Of a stretch of 64,000 nt of DNA, positions 63,582 to 64,000 are shown in pieces. Every line of letters begins with the position of its first letter. Position 1 is the stretch's first letter. The position numbers and the translations under genes are program-made. The notes under the pieces were generated by a model that was not told where the DNA came from, did no database searches, and was given only the letters and a program-made list of their open reading frames with translations. The stretch covers positions 62,001-126,000 of the forward strand of contig CAVRUD010000020.1 of assembly GCA_963724285.1 (NCBI GenBank), written 5' to 3'. This stretch comes from CAVRUD01 sp963724285 (lineage in GTDB: Bacteria > Chloroflexota > Chloroflexia > Thermomicrobiales > UBA6265).

Positions 63582-64000
63582 TTAGACCTCAAGCACCATC
63601 GGTAGGATCATCGGCCGGCGCCGGGTCTCCCGGAACAAAAAGGCCGCCGTCGCCTCCCGCAACTGCCGGCTCAGGTAGCCCCAATCGGCCGTGCCGAAGC
63701 CGTCAGCATTGGCCGCCAGGGTCTGGCGCACATGCTCCTTGGTCGCCGCCAGCAGCTCAGACGATTCCTTGATGTGGACGAAGCCGCGGGTCACGATCTC
63801 CGGCCCGGCCACCACCTGGCCCGTCTCCCGGTCGACGCTGACGACGACCATCAGCATCCCTTCCCGCGCCAGGGCTCGCCGGTCCCGGATCACGACCTCG
63901 CCGACCGCGCCGACGGTGATGCCATCGACATAAACGTACCCCGACTCGACCCGGCCAGTGACCGCTACCTTCTCCGGCGTGATCTCGACCACGTCGCCAT
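63582..64000 (-). CDS. rnj: ribonuclease J, C-terminal part, 5' end outside window
   Basis: The frame is open to the right edge. VVEITPEKVAVTGRVESGYV, YVDGITVGAVGEVVIRDRRA, MLMVVVSVDRETGQVVAGPE and IVTRGFVHIKESSELLAATK are the conserved C-terminal domain of RNase J, a 5'-3' exo/endoribonuclease in RNA decay. The metallo-beta-lactamase and beta-CASP domains lie beyond the window. A housekeeping gene, marking the end of the accessory region. Confidence 0.92.
   Translation of the reverse strand, partial: GDVVEITPEKVAVTGRVESGYVYVDGITVGAVGEVVIRDRRALAREGMLMVVVSVDRETGQVVAGPEIVTRGFVHIKESSELLAATKEHVRQTLAANADGFGTADWGYLSRQLREATAAFLFRETRRRPMILPMVLEV

Overview
The window is high-GC, gene-dense bacterial chromosome. 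Its gene content fits a soil or thermophilic Chloroflexota lineage near Thermomicrobia/Sphaerobacter: large MalT/LuxR and BTAD-type regulators, an ECF42-type sigma factor with DGPF (YCII) proteins, DUF1330, DUF1772, DUF2277 and DinB proteins, F420/flavin oxidoreductases, and Tat-exported cysteine-rich proteins. This placement is inferred from content; no rRNA or tRNA gene was found. An AraC regulator is cut by the left edge and an RNase J gene by the right edge.

Layout. 0-3 kb: AraC regulator, a monooxygenase-fold gene lying between long inverted copies of an IS5-like end, a DUF1330 gene with promoter and tandem operator, and a PIN toxin-antitoxin pair. 3-11 kb: DUF4365 gene, DHA2 efflux pump with divergent TetR (frameshifted) and two copies of a palindromic operator, a minimal nucleotidyltransferase, and a 997-residue LuxR regulator. 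11-18 kb: FAD oxidoreductase, a six-gene minus-strand run (PPOX, PepE-like, 45-residue ORF, DUF3052-like, DHFR-like, YCII), and a frameshifted MocR regulator. 18-22 kb: a broken XRE/ATPase/LuxR regulator invaded by repeats. 22-25 kb: a cluster of three paralogous small secreted cysteine proteins plus a DUF4352-like protein. 25-39 kb: NmrA/DUF1772 with divergent AraC, YCII, a beta-propeller/MoaD-ThiS pair, hydrolases, VapBC, ECF42 sigma, DUF2277 and an MGMT-like gene. 39-48 kb: two MFS exporters (one broken), an amidase with a small partner, a REP-associated Y1 transposase (RAYT) flanked by REP hairpins, a TIM-barrel isomerase, LLM flavin enzyme, hemerythrin and MarR. 48-64 kb: debris, DinB, two frameshifted IS elements, a methyltransferase, an acyl-CoA dehydrogenase-like/FAD oxidase pair, a frameshifted BTAD regulator, SnoaL-like protein and RNase J.

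The most distinctive feature is the density of short palindromic repeats. At least six families fill the intergenic regions. Two related REP families occur as inverted pairs (REPIN-like), and one flanks the RAYT gene, which makes a self-contained REP system likely. Repeats have also entered coding sequence (a LuxR regulator, an MFS exporter, and the 3' ends of a DUF6069 gene and an acyl-CoA dehydrogenase gene), and REP hairpins are themselves targets of an IS and a 186-bp MITE.

Nine genes need one or more single-base corrections to restore a full-length product and a tenth (an MFS exporter) is broken by a repeat, so either the genome is decaying here or the assembly has homopolymer errors. 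Starts given below were chosen from ribosome-binding sites and family N-termini and are often shorter than the longest open frame.
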